From CBDFGN01 sp965247065 (GTDB lineage: Bacteria > Bacteroidota > Bacteroidia > Cytophagales > Cyclobacteriaceae), in contig CBDFGN010000006.1 in assembly GCA_965247065.1 (NCBI GenBank), forward strand, positions 3,162,001 to 3,226,000: 64,000 bases of DNA. Direction: 5' to 3'. The notes beneath the pieces are model-generated. The model made no database searches. It saw only the letters and a program-made list of their open reading frames with translations, and was not told where the DNA came from. Shown in pieces: positions 53,851 through 63,110 of this stretch. The translations under genes were made by a program, and so were the position numbers. Numbering within the stretch: the stretch's first letter is position 1; every line of letters starts with the position of its first letter.

Positions 53851-56800
53851 TTATTGCCGAATAATCCTTCGATAGATCCGGGACTGACCCAGCTCGATCA
53901 TCATGTTATAGATGCCCGGGGGCAAAAAAGGAATTGACAGTTCGGCCTGATACGAGCCCGGGTATTTGGAATCCTGCATCTTCCAGACCCTTTCGCCAAT
54001 CATATTGTACAAGGTAATCACCAAGTCTCCGGATAACTGGTTAGTCATTTCAAGGGTTACCGTATTCGAGCTTGGATTCGGATAAATATTTAATCCTGCC
54101 TCCAATGGCTGTTCCCCACCGCCGGTAATGATAACTCCTTCAGAATGGAATTTGCACACATTGTCATCTACGGCTACCGTATACGTGCCCAGCTCGTTGA
54201 AAGCATAAGATCTTTCATTGGCCCCAGGAATGGCTGTCCCGTCCAGGTACCACTGATAATTGGGAGCTACTACGCTGCTGATTAATTCGTTGCCTTCTAC
54301 CCCTACATTGGGCTGACTTAAGGTTCCCCCGTTGGCGTTTATGGTAATTGTTCTTTGAATTTTTTCGACCAGGCTTTCGTCATTAACCACTTTGGTGATT
54401 TCCATGGTTATGTTGTAATCTCCTATAAATCGGAACATGCGGGATGGATTCTGTTCAGCGCTAATATTATCATCAGGAAATTGTGCATCCCCGAAATTCC
54501 AAGTCCAAGTTGAGGGCGATCCGGTACTGGCATCGCTGAATTCTACTGTACTCATCTCGCACCTAAATCTAGTATTGAAGTCAGGGAACAGAGCATCCGC
54601 ACAGTCTATATTTATCCAGCCCAAGGAGCCAGTTATGAAGCTGTTATTTCCAGCAAAAAAATCAACTGTTCCTGCCGCCGACACGTTTTGAACATTCAGG
54701 AAATCAAGGCAAAATCGGATATCCGGGGTTTCTGAAAATAGAGAGGCGGTACCTGAACTTTGAATTTGTATGGTCTGACTTGAGCTGCCAATAGCCTCAA
54801 AAGATTGCTGAATCACCTGGCTGGTTCCAGGAGCCAGGTTCAAAATTGTTCCCGGGCCCATGATCAGGCTGTCAATCGTGTTGCTCCCGCTCAATGTCAG
54901 ATTACCGGAAGATGTTATTAAATTGAATTCATTATCGCCCTGTACGTCGAGACTTAAGTTACCTACGACTACATTGTTGAAGGTTTGGCCAGCCCCGACC
55001 AGTACGTAGCTGCCCGATGCGCCATTAAACTCCAATACCGATTCGGTAAGATCCACTTCGGTATTGCCGTCGATTACAAAATCGGTCAGACCTGTTATGC
55101 GAGAATTTCTGAAATCCAGAAACTGCTCAGAGCTTCCTGATACGCGAATAGAATTAAGGCTCATCTGGCGGTTCAAGCCAATTATGCCCCCCCCTTCGAG
55201 CACCAAATTTCTGGCACTCAAATCGGAGAGCAGATTCCAGGATCCGTTTTCACTTTTTACCATTAGATCCATATTCGAAAAGAAGTCCTGCGGAATTCTA
55301 ATCGAGTTGCGCTTGGTTATCTCACCGCCTAACTCAAGTACCCCATCGGTCATCCTGACTCCTTGGGTTTCGATATTCAAGGTGCCGTTGAGATGCAAAG
55401 TATTTCCATTGAGGCTCAATATGGCGGTCTCCGGAGCATACCAGTTAATGCTATAGCAAGTTCCATCGTCATTTAGAGTCACTGCGTTGTTGGCCCCGGT
55501 AAAGGAATTCCCATCGAAAAACACCGGATTATCAATTCCGGGGACCTGATTTGCTGAAACGCCTCCACTTGATTTGGACCAATTAGCTGGATTTCCCCAA
55601 TCTCCGGTTCCTCCAATCCAGTAAAAAGGGTCTCTTTCATCATTCAGCTCAAATGTGGTGACGATCAAAGAAAAGTCCTGTTCGTCATCATCCAACTGCC
55701 CTTTGTGGCTGATGGTTATGGTATATTCTCCAGCATCAGGGTCGGTGATTTCAATTTTCTCCAAATTATCCCTGAAATTATCACCGGTTTGGGCCTCCCG
55801 ATCTACCTTTTCAGGGTCGAGGATCCAGGGCATATAAATCGTTCCATCCTCATGCTCCATCCTCATGTCAAGGTCATTAACCAGCATTAGGGTGGTTGGA
55901 TCCAATTGTGGAGATACGGGGTTCGCCGGGACATCGGTCCAACTAAGGGTAGCGATCAACGGGCCATTGCCGTTGTAGCTGATTTTGTAGGATTTATTGG
56001 TTCCGATTTCGAGAGTAGCTTCCTCCAGAAGATTGTTTGCCCCATCGGTTCGCAGCAGCACATTCGCAGCCCTATCGGTACTCATCAGGCCAAAACCAAA
56101 TTCATAGTCGGGCCCTTTATTCTTACCGGTTTCTCGTACGCTGTGAATGGCGAGCCCTTTTAAGGTCGCAGCCCGCATATATTCTCCGCCATAGAATTGA
56201 GAATACAATTGTTGAAGCAGGGCTAGAGAACCAGTCGCGTTGGGGGACGACATTGAGGTCCCCGAAAGTAGACCATAGGCGTCCGCAGCTCCATTAACAG
56301 AGGAGAAAACGTCAACACCAACCGCTACAATTTCGGGCTTCACTCGTCCATCGTCGGCAGGTCCCCAGCTTGAAAAATCACTCATTACGACGTCCTCTGG
56401 GCCGGTGTAACGGTCCGGAATCGCCTCAACGGCTCCTACATTCATTATGTTTTTGGCCACTCCACTGGGCCCGATGGCGTCATAGGGTCCATCGGCGTCT
56501 CTGGATCCATCTCCAACATCAGTTCGATCGTTACCGGCGGAGCGCACAATTAAATAATGAGGTGCGTTTACCGCAATTTCGTCCCAGGCTGCACTGGCGC
56601 TGCCGTAGAATCCAAACTTCCAATCCTCAACATTGCTTATAGAGGGATCTCCAAACCATTGCCATCCACTGCCCTCCTGGACCACCTCCCAGCCGGTCGG
56701 TCTACCATAGGAATGATTGGAAAGTATCAAACCCTCCGAGGCTTCTATGGCCATTTCGGCTGCGTCGTTCCCAAAATCATAAGCGATCATTAAGGTGGTC

Positions 56801-57312
56801 TCATATGCCATTCCCCGGGCATCAGGATTTACTCCACTGGCCACCATGGTTCCGGCTACATGGGTGCCGTGATCGTCAAATGGAATATTGTCGCGGACTT
56901 CGAACCGCCCTTGAAACTCCTGATGATCCGTGTTGAAGCCACTATCCCAAATTCCAAGGGTCATTCCTTTAGCGGTCAAATTCAAGGCAAGGTTCTCACC
57001 AGGATAAACCAAAACAGTTCCCGTGGTTTCGGCAGCAAACTTGTTGTGCGTCATATAGTAGATGGGAACGTTATTGGCATCAAGGCCTTGAAGCGAAAAA
57101 ATAGCTCCGGAGCTTGAGGTAAATCTGACCGGCAAATTCTGCTCCAAGACAAATTCCTGAGCCCTTTGCATATTCTCCTCATATTCCTTGGTCCAACGCT
57201 CAGATAATGTCCGGAGATAGGAAGAATTCCTCACTACATTGGTGTATTGGGCCTGGCTCCGGCTCCCCCAGGCCAAAGCAATGGTAAAAAATATTGCGAG
57301 TTGCGGTTTCAT
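53851..57312 (-). CDS. Secreted S8 subtilisin-like protease with PKD and T9SS sorting domains
   Basis: ATG 57312 gives the better signal peptide (MKPQLAIFFTIALAWGSRSQ); the frame also opens at TTG 57318. The 1153-residue protein has an S8 peptidase domain with the catalytic triad in LGIWDSGFNTDHQEF (Asp), FDDHGTHVAGTMVAS (His) and LSGTSMSSPNATGSLALLQQ (Ser). It then has a P-domain-like beta region, a long parallel-beta/array-like section, a PKD-like domain (WTWNFGDAQFPDD), an Ig-like segment and a T9SS C-terminal domain (LNIYPNPSSNTVTLEMTNQL to the final RRIIRQ). It is therefore exported and surface attached or released by T9SS. As last gene of the SusC/SusD operon it probably feeds peptides to the transporter. 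Confidence 0.92.
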   Translation of the reverse strand: MKPQLAIFFTIALAWGSRSQAQYTNVVRNSSYLRTLSERWTKEYEENMQRAQEFVLEQNLPVRFTSSSGAIFSLQGLDANNVPIYYMTHNKFAAETTGTVLVYPGENLALNLTAKGMTLGIWDSGFNTDHQEFQGRFEVRDNIPFDDHGTHVAGTMVASGVNPDARGMAYETTLMIAYDFGNDAAEMAIEASEGLILSNHSYGRPTGWEVVQEGSGWQWFGDPSISNVEDWKFGFYGSASAAWDEIAVNAPHYLIVRSAGNDRTDVGDGSRDADGPYDAIGPSGVAKNIMNVGAVEAIPDRYTGPEDVVMSDFSSWGPADDGRVKPEIVAVGVDVFSSVNGAADAYGLLSGTSMSSPNATGSLALLQQLYSQFYGGEYMRAATLKGLAIHSVRETGKNKGPDYEFGFGLMSTDRAANVLLRTDGANNLLEEATLEIGTNKSYKISYNGNGPLIATLSWTDVPANPVSPQLDPTTLMLVNDLDMRMEHEDGTIYMPWILDPEKVDREAQTGDNFRDNLEKIEITDPDAGEYTITISHKGQLDDDEQDFSLIVTTFELNDERDPFYWIGGTGDWGNPANWSKSSGGVSANQVPGIDNPVFFDGNSFTGANNAVTLNDDGTCYSINWYAPETAILSLNGNTLHLNGTLNIETQGVRMTDGVLELGGEITKRNSIRIPQDFFSNMDLMVKSENGSWNLLSDLSARNLVLEGGGIIGLNRQMSLNSIRVSGSSEQFLDFRNSRITGLTDFVIDGNTEVDLTESVLEFNGASGSYVLVGAGQTFNNVVVGNLSLDVQGDNEFNLITSSGNLTLSGSNTIDSLIMGPGTILNLAPGTSQVIQQSFEAIGSSSQTIQIQSSGTASLFSETPDIRFCLDFLNVQNVSAAGTVDFFAGNNSFITGSLGWINIDCADALFPDFNTRFRCEMSTVEFSDASTGSPSTWTWNFGDAQFPDDNISAEQNPSRMFRFIGDYNITMEITKVVNDESLVEKIQRTITINANGGTLSQPNVGVEGNELISSVVAPNYQWYLDGTAIPGANERSYAFNELGTYTVAVDDNVCKFHSEGVIITGGGEQPLEAGLNIYPNPSSNTVTLEMTNQLSGDLVITLYNMIGERVWKMQDSKYPGSYQAELSIPFLPPGIYNMMIELGQSRIYRRIIRQ

Positions 57313-57320
57313 TAACAATT

Positions 57321-57824
57321 CTAGTTCTCGCCTGTCGGTATATATTCAAATCTCCAAAATCCCGGAAGTGTCTGTGTCTGATTATCGCCCACAATAAACG
57401 ATAGCGTATCCTCTCTCCCATAGACCAAAGATTCCTCATTTAATTCCAGGAGATCGAATCTATTAGTTGGCCCGACGAAGATGCTGGTTGTTGCATTCAC
57501 TATATCCCAGGAAGTAGAGACAATAAGATCAGGGTCCTCTGGATCGCATTTAGTCGCCCCTTCGCTAATTTCCAGGCTCTTACGCTCGCGGATGAATTTA
57601 TACAGATCATCCTGAGTACACACCGGGGCACCCTCGTAAGGGTCAATTATGGGGTTGGTAAATCTTTCATCGGCCAGAGTGTAGGTCTCAGCAACCCGGA
57701 TCCACGTCTTACTCTCTTCTCCGGTCAGTATCTTGGAATAGGTCGCTGGTGTTATCTGGACATCCTGTGAACAATTGAATAAGATCGCGGTCAATGCGAT
57801 CAGTAGCGAAAATCTCCTAGTCAT
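57321..57824 (-). CDS. Lipocalin-like lipoprotein
   Basis: ATG 57824 gives a lipoprotein signal (MTRRFSLLIALTAILFNCSQ) and a mature protein of about 150 residues. The segment ILTGEESKTWIRVAETYTLA is typical of small Bacteroidota lipoproteins with a lipocalin-like fold (start of barrel with K-x-W). Internal Cys residues (VCTQDD, KCDPEDPD) may pair. Its stop is 8 bases before the protease start. Surface-exposed lipoproteins in this position usually help a SusCD transporter bind its ligand. Confidence 0.75.
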   Translation of the reverse strand: MTRRFSLLIALTAILFNCSQDVQITPATYSKILTGEESKTWIRVAETYTLADERFTNPIIDPYEGAPVCTQDDLYKFIRERKSLEISEGATKCDPEDPDLIVSTSWDIVNATTSIFVGPTNRFDLLELNEESLVYGREDTLSFIVGDNQTQTLPGFWRFEYIPTGEN

Positions 57825-57828
57825 CGTA

Positions 57829-58665
57829 CTAATTGTTTTTCCTTCCAACAACCCTAAATTCGGTAGTCCCAAAAGCGTTAAGCGTATAAGTCACAACGAG
57901 GGTGCCTGATTCCTCGTCGAATACTCCGGCATCTTCTGTCCTCAAAAGAGCGTCTTGCTCCCCGAAGAACGGAATAAGATATTGTTCGGGAAGGTGTAGT
58001 TGCCGTCGACATAAGTCCAGGTTGGCATAAGCAACAAAGGCGGTATCAAGGCCAGCGAAATTGTTGATCAGAATTCTATTGTTCTGTTCATAGTCCACCA
58101 CAATTTCAACCTCATATTCAATCTCAGATTCATTCACATCGGTTTCCGAAAACTCCCATGTACCTTCCAGTGCACTTAACTGCACCAGGCAATCATCGTC
58201 CCGGATGGTGGTCGTATGGGTGCTCCCAAAGCTGCCAAATTGATTCCGGCCGATTTGCAAATCGTTGTTCACCGCGGATATCTGGAAGAAGATCTCTTTA
58301 TCTCCAGTCAGTTCGCGATTGTTCACGGGAAGAATCGTTATAAGGGCCCTACTTTTCCCTGCCCCGATCAAAACCTCCTTATCCCGGTCATCTATGATAT
58401 AATCCACGCCTTCTACTGCTGAACCTGAAACCGTGTATTCTATTACGGTCGTAGCATTCAAAAGAGGGGCAACCAAATGTATTTCTATCTCCAAAGGGTC
58501 ATTGAAGTTGTTACCGGACGGGTCAAGGAAGGATTCAAGCATTTCGCTAGACTGCTCCGTAAAAACCACATGATCCGGGCCTTTGAAAAGAAAATCCTCT
58601 TTCTCGCCGCAACTGATGAGTGCCAGCAGCGCTATTCCCATGATATATTGATCGAACCTGTTCAT
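57829..58665 (-). CDS. Calx-beta-like lipoprotein associated with SusCD
   Basis: ATG 58665 (overlapping the SusD stop by one base) gives a lipoprotein signal (MNRFDQYIMGIALLALISCG) and a 278-residue product. Residues of about 55-155 look like a Calx-beta repeat: IEYTVSGSAVEGVDYIIDD, then VNNRELTGDKEIFFQIS and TTTIRDDDC. The C-terminal half is a second beta domain (LEGTWEFSETDVNESEIEYE). This arrangement (Calx-beta/DUF4843-type lipoprotein after SusD) is common in loci for proteins or glycoproteins. Probable role: surface glycan/peptide binding. Confidence 0.78.
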   Translation of the reverse strand: MNRFDQYIMGIALLALISCGEKEDFLFKGPDHVVFTEQSSEMLESFLDPSGNNFNDPLEIEIHLVAPLLNATTVIEYTVSGSAVEGVDYIIDDRDKEVLIGAGKSRALITILPVNNRELTGDKEIFFQISAVNNDLQIGRNQFGSFGSTHTTTIRDDDCLVQLSALEGTWEFSETDVNESEIEYEVEIVVDYEQNNRILINNFAGLDTAFVAYANLDLCRRQLHLPEQYLIPFFGEQDALLRTEDAGVFDEESGTLVVTYTLNAFGTTEFRVVGRKNN

Positions 58666-60008
58666 TAGTATCCTGGATTTTGTTGACCGCTCAAACTCGG
58701 GTTGTTTTGAATTTCCCTGAGGGGAATAGGCCACAACTTATCGGTATCATCCCATTTCGGAGAGAACGATCTCATAATATCGTCGGCTCTGCCGGTTCGC
58801 TTTAGGTCGTACCAACGATGGCCTTCAAATGCGAGCTCGACCCTTCTTTCTTCTTCAATGATTCCAAGCAGCAGGTTTTGAGAATTAGCACTTATCGCGG
58901 GCCGCCCGGATCTAACCCTGATTGCATTTATGTCAGATACCGATGCACCCAGTTGATTTAACTGAGCGCGAGCCTCGGCCCGGATCAGGTATACCTCGCC
59001 CAATCGCAGCACCGGAATATTGTCAAAGGGCCCGTACCGGGTAACGGTCCACCCATTATCGGTCCCTGAGGCATTCTCCGAATTAAACTCCAACATGACA
59101 ATTCGATCTCCGCCATTAGACTGCATTGCCTGGATAATATCTGTAGAAGGTATGATCTCCCGTCGTGCTTCAAATAAATTGTTGATACCGAAATTCGTGG
59201 AGGTACCGGGATTATCATTGGCGCTATATACAATTTCCAGGATAGACTCAGTATTGAAATCGGTCAGGACGTCGGCAAAGTTTGGTTCCAGGATGTAGGT
59301 TATCACCCCTATTCCGTCGATTACTTCAGTCGCAAACCTTTCTGCTTCGCTCCAGTTTTCCTGGTAGAGATAGAACCTGGCAAGCATCGCTTTGACCGCC
59401 CCGTTGCTTACTTCACCCTGGTTAAACGGTTCTGCAGGTACCTTATCCAATGCGAACAATAGATCTTCCTCTGCGAAAGCCAGTATTTCCTCCTTTGAGG
59501 CCCTCGGAATATCCCGGTTAGCTTCGATACTGGTAGTGTTGACCAGAGGAATCCCATCAAATGTTTGCGCCCCAATGAAGAAAGCATATCCCCGTAAAAA
59601 CCGCGCCGTGGCTTCAAATTCTTCCTTGAGAGCAGGAGACACATTGTCCAAATCGGGTAGGCCTTCCAGCAGGAAATTAGAGGTGAAAGCCACACCGTAA
59701 ATAACACCCCAGAGCGCACCGGCGGATCCATTGGAGGCGGACATTTCTTTGTCACTGATTTCCAGGTATTGAACAAAAGTTCCATTGTGAATAAGCAAGT
59801 CGGCGGTCAGATCGCCAGCGATAATGGTAGGTGCGCTGAGACTGGCAAAATTTCGATAGATGCCAGTCAGAACGGTGCGCGCCGAGGAGGCATCCTTCAG
59901 AACCTGGTCGTTGGTGATTCGATCCACAGGCTTGGGCTCAAGGATACCCTCGCAGGAAACTACAGTCAACGAAAGCAAAAGAGCCAATATGATGCGGGTC
60001 CTTTTCAT
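58665..60008 (-). CDS. SusD/RagB-type nutrient-binding outer-membrane lipoprotein
   Basis: A 447-residue lipoprotein with signal MKRTRIILALLLSLTVVSCE and the SusD layout: TPR-like helical framework with LEPKPVDRITNDQVLKDASS, RFLRGYAFFIGAQTFDGIPL (about residue 137), and the C-terminal RagB region AFEGHRWYDLKRTGRADDIM and LWPIPLREIQNNPSLSGQQN, PGY at the end. It forms the lid of the SusC channel. It starts 1 base after the SusC stop. Confidence 0.96.
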   Translation of the reverse strand: MKRTRIILALLLSLTVVSCEGILEPKPVDRITNDQVLKDASSARTVLTGIYRNFASLSAPTIIAGDLTADLLIHNGTFVQYLEISDKEMSASNGSAGALWGVIYGVAFTSNFLLEGLPDLDNVSPALKEEFEATARFLRGYAFFIGAQTFDGIPLVNTTSIEANRDIPRASKEEILAFAEEDLLFALDKVPAEPFNQGEVSNGAVKAMLARFYLYQENWSEAERFATEVIDGIGVITYILEPNFADVLTDFNTESILEIVYSANDNPGTSTNFGINNLFEARREIIPSTDIIQAMQSNGGDRIVMLEFNSENASGTDNGWTVTRYGPFDNIPVLRLGEVYLIRAEARAQLNQLGASVSDINAIRVRSGRPAISANSQNLLLGIIEEERRVELAFEGHRWYDLKRTGRADDIMRSFSPKWDDTDKLWPIPLREIQNNPSLSGQQNPGY

Positions 60009-60009
60009 T

Positions 60010-63000
60010 CTAAAATCCCAAAGTAACTCCTATTAATAACGTTCTGACCTGGGGAAAGGTATCAAGATCCAATCCTTGAGCTACGGTAGAGCCGTCCAGT
60101 GAATTAATCTCCGGATCACCCCCGGTGTAATCGGTCCAGGTCCATAAATTGGTTCCCGTAGCATAGACTCTTGCCGAGCCCAAGTTATATCGGCTCACAA
60201 TCTGGGGGGGCAGATTATAACTTATTGACAGGTTTTTTATCCTTAGGTACGAAGCATCCTCAATGAAACGGTCGCTGAATCGGTTATTAAAGGTATTTCC
60301 CAACTCATAGCGGGGTACTTCAGTTATATCTCCGGGCTGACTCCATCTTTCCAATGCCTTGACAACCTGATTGTTTTCCAAGTTCTCACCAGAATTCAGC
60401 AAGGTGGTATTGCCAAAATTGATCATGTTATTTCCATAGGAATACTGTAGAAAAAGTGAAACCTGAAAGCCCATGTAAGAAACCACATTGGTGAAACCGC
60501 CAATAAAATCGGGCTGGGCATTGGCCAGTACCATTCCATCATCAGCAGTAATCCGTCCATCATTGTTGATATCTTCATAGATCGCATCACCATTTCCTGG
60601 ATCCACGCCCAAGAACCTTAGTCCGTAAAATGTACCTAGTGGTTGGCCTGGGGTGATGATATGGGTAGAGTTGGTGAACGTTTGATACCCTGCAAATTGT
60701 GACTCGTCAGTTGCCAACGCCACCACTTTGTTCCGGTTTCCGGATATGTTAAAGTTGGTAGTCCAACGAATCTCCCGATCGATATTAACGGAACTGATCA
60801 TAAACTCTAGACCCTGATTATGCACTTCACCAAGGTTGCCCTGGACCGATGAGAAACCAGTGGTGGTTGGAAGGCTGGCGGCTAATAGCAAATCGGTGGT
60901 GATGTTGTTGTAGTAATCCACTGAGGTTTGTATTCTTCCTTCAAACAAGGAAACATCCACCCCTGCATTAAACTCAGTGGTCTCCTCCCATTTCAAATTA
61001 GGGTTGGCCAAGGTGGCCGGAGCTACGGCTGCAACACCGTTATAAGCCGTAGCTGAGGCGAATGTTCCCAAAAACTGGAAGCTGCCGATCCTTTCATTCC
61101 CAGTCTTACCCAGGCTAATCCTCCATTTCAGTCCATCGATTATTGAGATGTCCTGCATAAAAGCTTCCTCGCTCATTCTCCATCCAATAGAGATGGCTGG
61201 GAAGAATCCGAAGCGGTTGTCTGGTCCGAATCTGGAAGATCCGTCATATCTGGCATTGAACGTTGCCAGGTACTTGTCCTTGTATCGATAATTCACCTCA
61301 CTAAGGAACGACATCAGCCCGCTTTCAATTGTGAATGAAGAGCCATCGGTGACCAGTCCTGCCGAAGCAATGTAAGTGAACTCATCGGAGGGAAACAAGA
61401 TACCCTGGACCGAGGAGCTCAAGCTGGAATTCTTGATCAGCTCAAATCCCAGTAGGCCTCCAAATACATGATCGGTGCCTACAGTCCGTCGATAATTAAG
61501 TATCGAGGTGCTGATTATGCTGGCTGTCTCACTGGTACCAAATACACCCAGTCCCTGCTGACCGACGCTGACCAAAAACCCCCCAATCGCCGTTGTGGTC
61601 GGCTCGAATTGGTCTTCCTGCACAGTGTTGTAATCGATGCTTAGGTTGGTTCTGAAATTAAGGTCTTCCAGAAATTTATATTGAACGTAAACACCCCCGG
61701 TTATCTTGGTGGTATGAGTATCAAATCGGGGCTCGATGGCTTGACCGACAGGATTAAAATTTGGAAAGCTGGGATAACCTGGATCGCCCGGCACAAAAAG
61801 TTGTCCTCTTTCATCGTAAGGCTGGAAAAACGGTAAGCTTCGTACAGCCCCGGAATAAACACCATCCAGAAAATTGTCATTCTTAACCCGTTTATTCAAG
61901 GTACGGGCCAGGATGAGATTGATGCCCAGATCGAGTTTTTGAGTAGCACTGTGATCAAAATTCATGGTGGTAGTAAAGCGGTCGAACTTGTTGTTCAGCA
62001 TGACTCCTTCCTCACCTCTATAGGCACCACTTAGGTAGAATCGGGTCTTTTCCGTACCTCCACGGGCGGACAATTGGTATTGTTGCAGGATCCCGGTTCG
62101 GGTTATTTGGTCGATCCAATTGGTATTCACTCCATCGGTAATGCCGGGTCTACCAGCGTTGTCAGGATCATCCTCAGCGTTCTCCAACGCCTCCCTTTGC
62201 AATTCCAACAGTTGAGAAGAGCCCAGGAGTTCGATCTCTCGGGTCAAATCTACCATTCCCCTTTGTACATCCAGGTCAAATTGAGTTCGGGTGCCGGCTT
62301 TGCCTCTTTTGGTAGTAACAAGTATCACACCGTTAGCGCCGCGGCTTCCGTAAATGGCCTTAGCCGATGCATCCTTCAGGACCTCAATTGATGCAATGTC
62401 ATTAGGATTCAGTGCGGCCAGGGCGTTATCACTTTGGCCACCGAAGCCTCTTCCGGTTAAACCCCCGTCACGGACGGGTACGCCATCTACTATAAACAGC
62501 GGCCGATTTGAACTTGAAATAGAGGCATTTCCTCTTACGCGGATCATGATGCCTCCTCCGGGAGTACCGGACGACTGGGTAACCATCACACCGGGAGCTT
62601 GACCTTGAAGAGCCTGGTCCATGCCCGCGATAGCTATATCCTTGTAGCTTTCAGGAGTAATCGACGAAATAGCTCCAACTACGTTTCTCTTTTCCTGGGT
62701 CGAGTAACCGGTTATAATCAACTCTGACAGTTCTGTCGCCTCTTCCGCTAATTGAACATCAATTACGGTCTGGGCTCCCACCTCAATTGACTGGCTTACA
62801 AATCCTATATAAGAAAAGACCAGAAATCGATCCTCAGGCTCAAGTTGCAGTTTGTAATTCCCATCTATGTCCGTAATCGTCCCCCTGATAGTGCCCTCTA
62901 CCACGATATTGACTCCAGGTAAAGCTGATTGGTCCTCGTCGGAAAGTATCTTGCCGGAAATGGTCCTGTCTTGTCCAAAAGCCAAACCAGTAAGAAACAA

Positions 63001-63030
63001 AGCAACGGCCAGGAGTAAAAGTCTAACCAT
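60010..63030 (-). CDS. SusC/RagA-type TonB-dependent outer-membrane transporter
   Basis: A 1006-residue protein with a signal peptide (MVRLLLLAVALFLTGLAFGQ), an N-terminal carboxypeptidase-D-like domain (ISGKILSDEDQSALPGVNIV, about residues 25-95), a TonB-box region (ELSELIITGYSTQEKRNVVG), a plug domain carrying the SusC signature (IYGSRGANGVILVTTKRG) and a C-terminal 22-strand barrel ending in VTLGF. With SusD it imports large oligomers across the outer membrane. As the neighbouring gene is a protease rather than a glycoside hydrolase, a peptide or glycopeptide substrate is likelier than a plain polysaccharide. Confidence 0.97.
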   Translation of the reverse strand: MVRLLLLAVALFLTGLAFGQDRTISGKILSDEDQSALPGVNIVVEGTIRGTITDIDGNYKLQLEPEDRFLVFSYIGFVSQSIEVGAQTVIDVQLAEEATELSELIITGYSTQEKRNVVGAISSITPESYKDIAIAGMDQALQGQAPGVMVTQSSGTPGGGIMIRVRGNASISSSNRPLFIVDGVPVRDGGLTGRGFGGQSDNALAALNPNDIASIEVLKDASAKAIYGSRGANGVILVTTKRGKAGTRTQFDLDVQRGMVDLTREIELLGSSQLLELQREALENAEDDPDNAGRPGITDGVNTNWIDQITRTGILQQYQLSARGGTEKTRFYLSGAYRGEEGVMLNNKFDRFTTTMNFDHSATQKLDLGINLILARTLNKRVKNDNFLDGVYSGAVRSLPFFQPYDERGQLFVPGDPGYPSFPNFNPVGQAIEPRFDTHTTKITGGVYVQYKFLEDLNFRTNLSIDYNTVQEDQFEPTTTAIGGFLVSVGQQGLGVFGTSETASIISTSILNYRRTVGTDHVFGGLLGFELIKNSSLSSSVQGILFPSDEFTYIASAGLVTDGSSFTIESGLMSFLSEVNYRYKDKYLATFNARYDGSSRFGPDNRFGFFPAISIGWRMSEEAFMQDISIIDGLKWRISLGKTGNERIGSFQFLGTFASATAYNGVAAVAPATLANPNLKWEETTEFNAGVDVSLFEGRIQTSVDYYNNITTDLLLAASLPTTTGFSSVQGNLGEVHNQGLEFMISSVNIDREIRWTTNFNISGNRNKVVALATDESQFAGYQTFTNSTHIITPGQPLGTFYGLRFLGVDPGNGDAIYEDINNDGRITADDGMVLANAQPDFIGGFTNVVSYMGFQVSLFLQYSYGNNMINFGNTTLLNSGENLENNQVVKALERWSQPGDITEVPRYELGNTFNNRFSDRFIEDASYLRIKNLSISYNLPPQIVSRYNLGSARVYATGTNLWTWTDYTGGDPEINSLDGSTVAQGLDLDTFPQVRTLLIGVTLGF

Positions 63031-63048
63031 AAAGTTTGGTTAAAGAAT

Positions 63049-63056
63049 CAAAACTA
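63049..63056 (-). promoter_or_regulatory. Putative -7 promoter box of the SusC operon
   Basis: On the minus strand TAGTTTTG fits TAnnTTTG and lies 18 bases before the SusC ATG at 63030. No clear -33 box is seen. The insertion element begins about 55 bases further upstream. Confidence 0.4.
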
Positions 63057-63110
63057 TCTAAAAAATATCTGCTAGTCCGTAAAGATACCCAATTGACATA
63101 AGCTGTCAGA

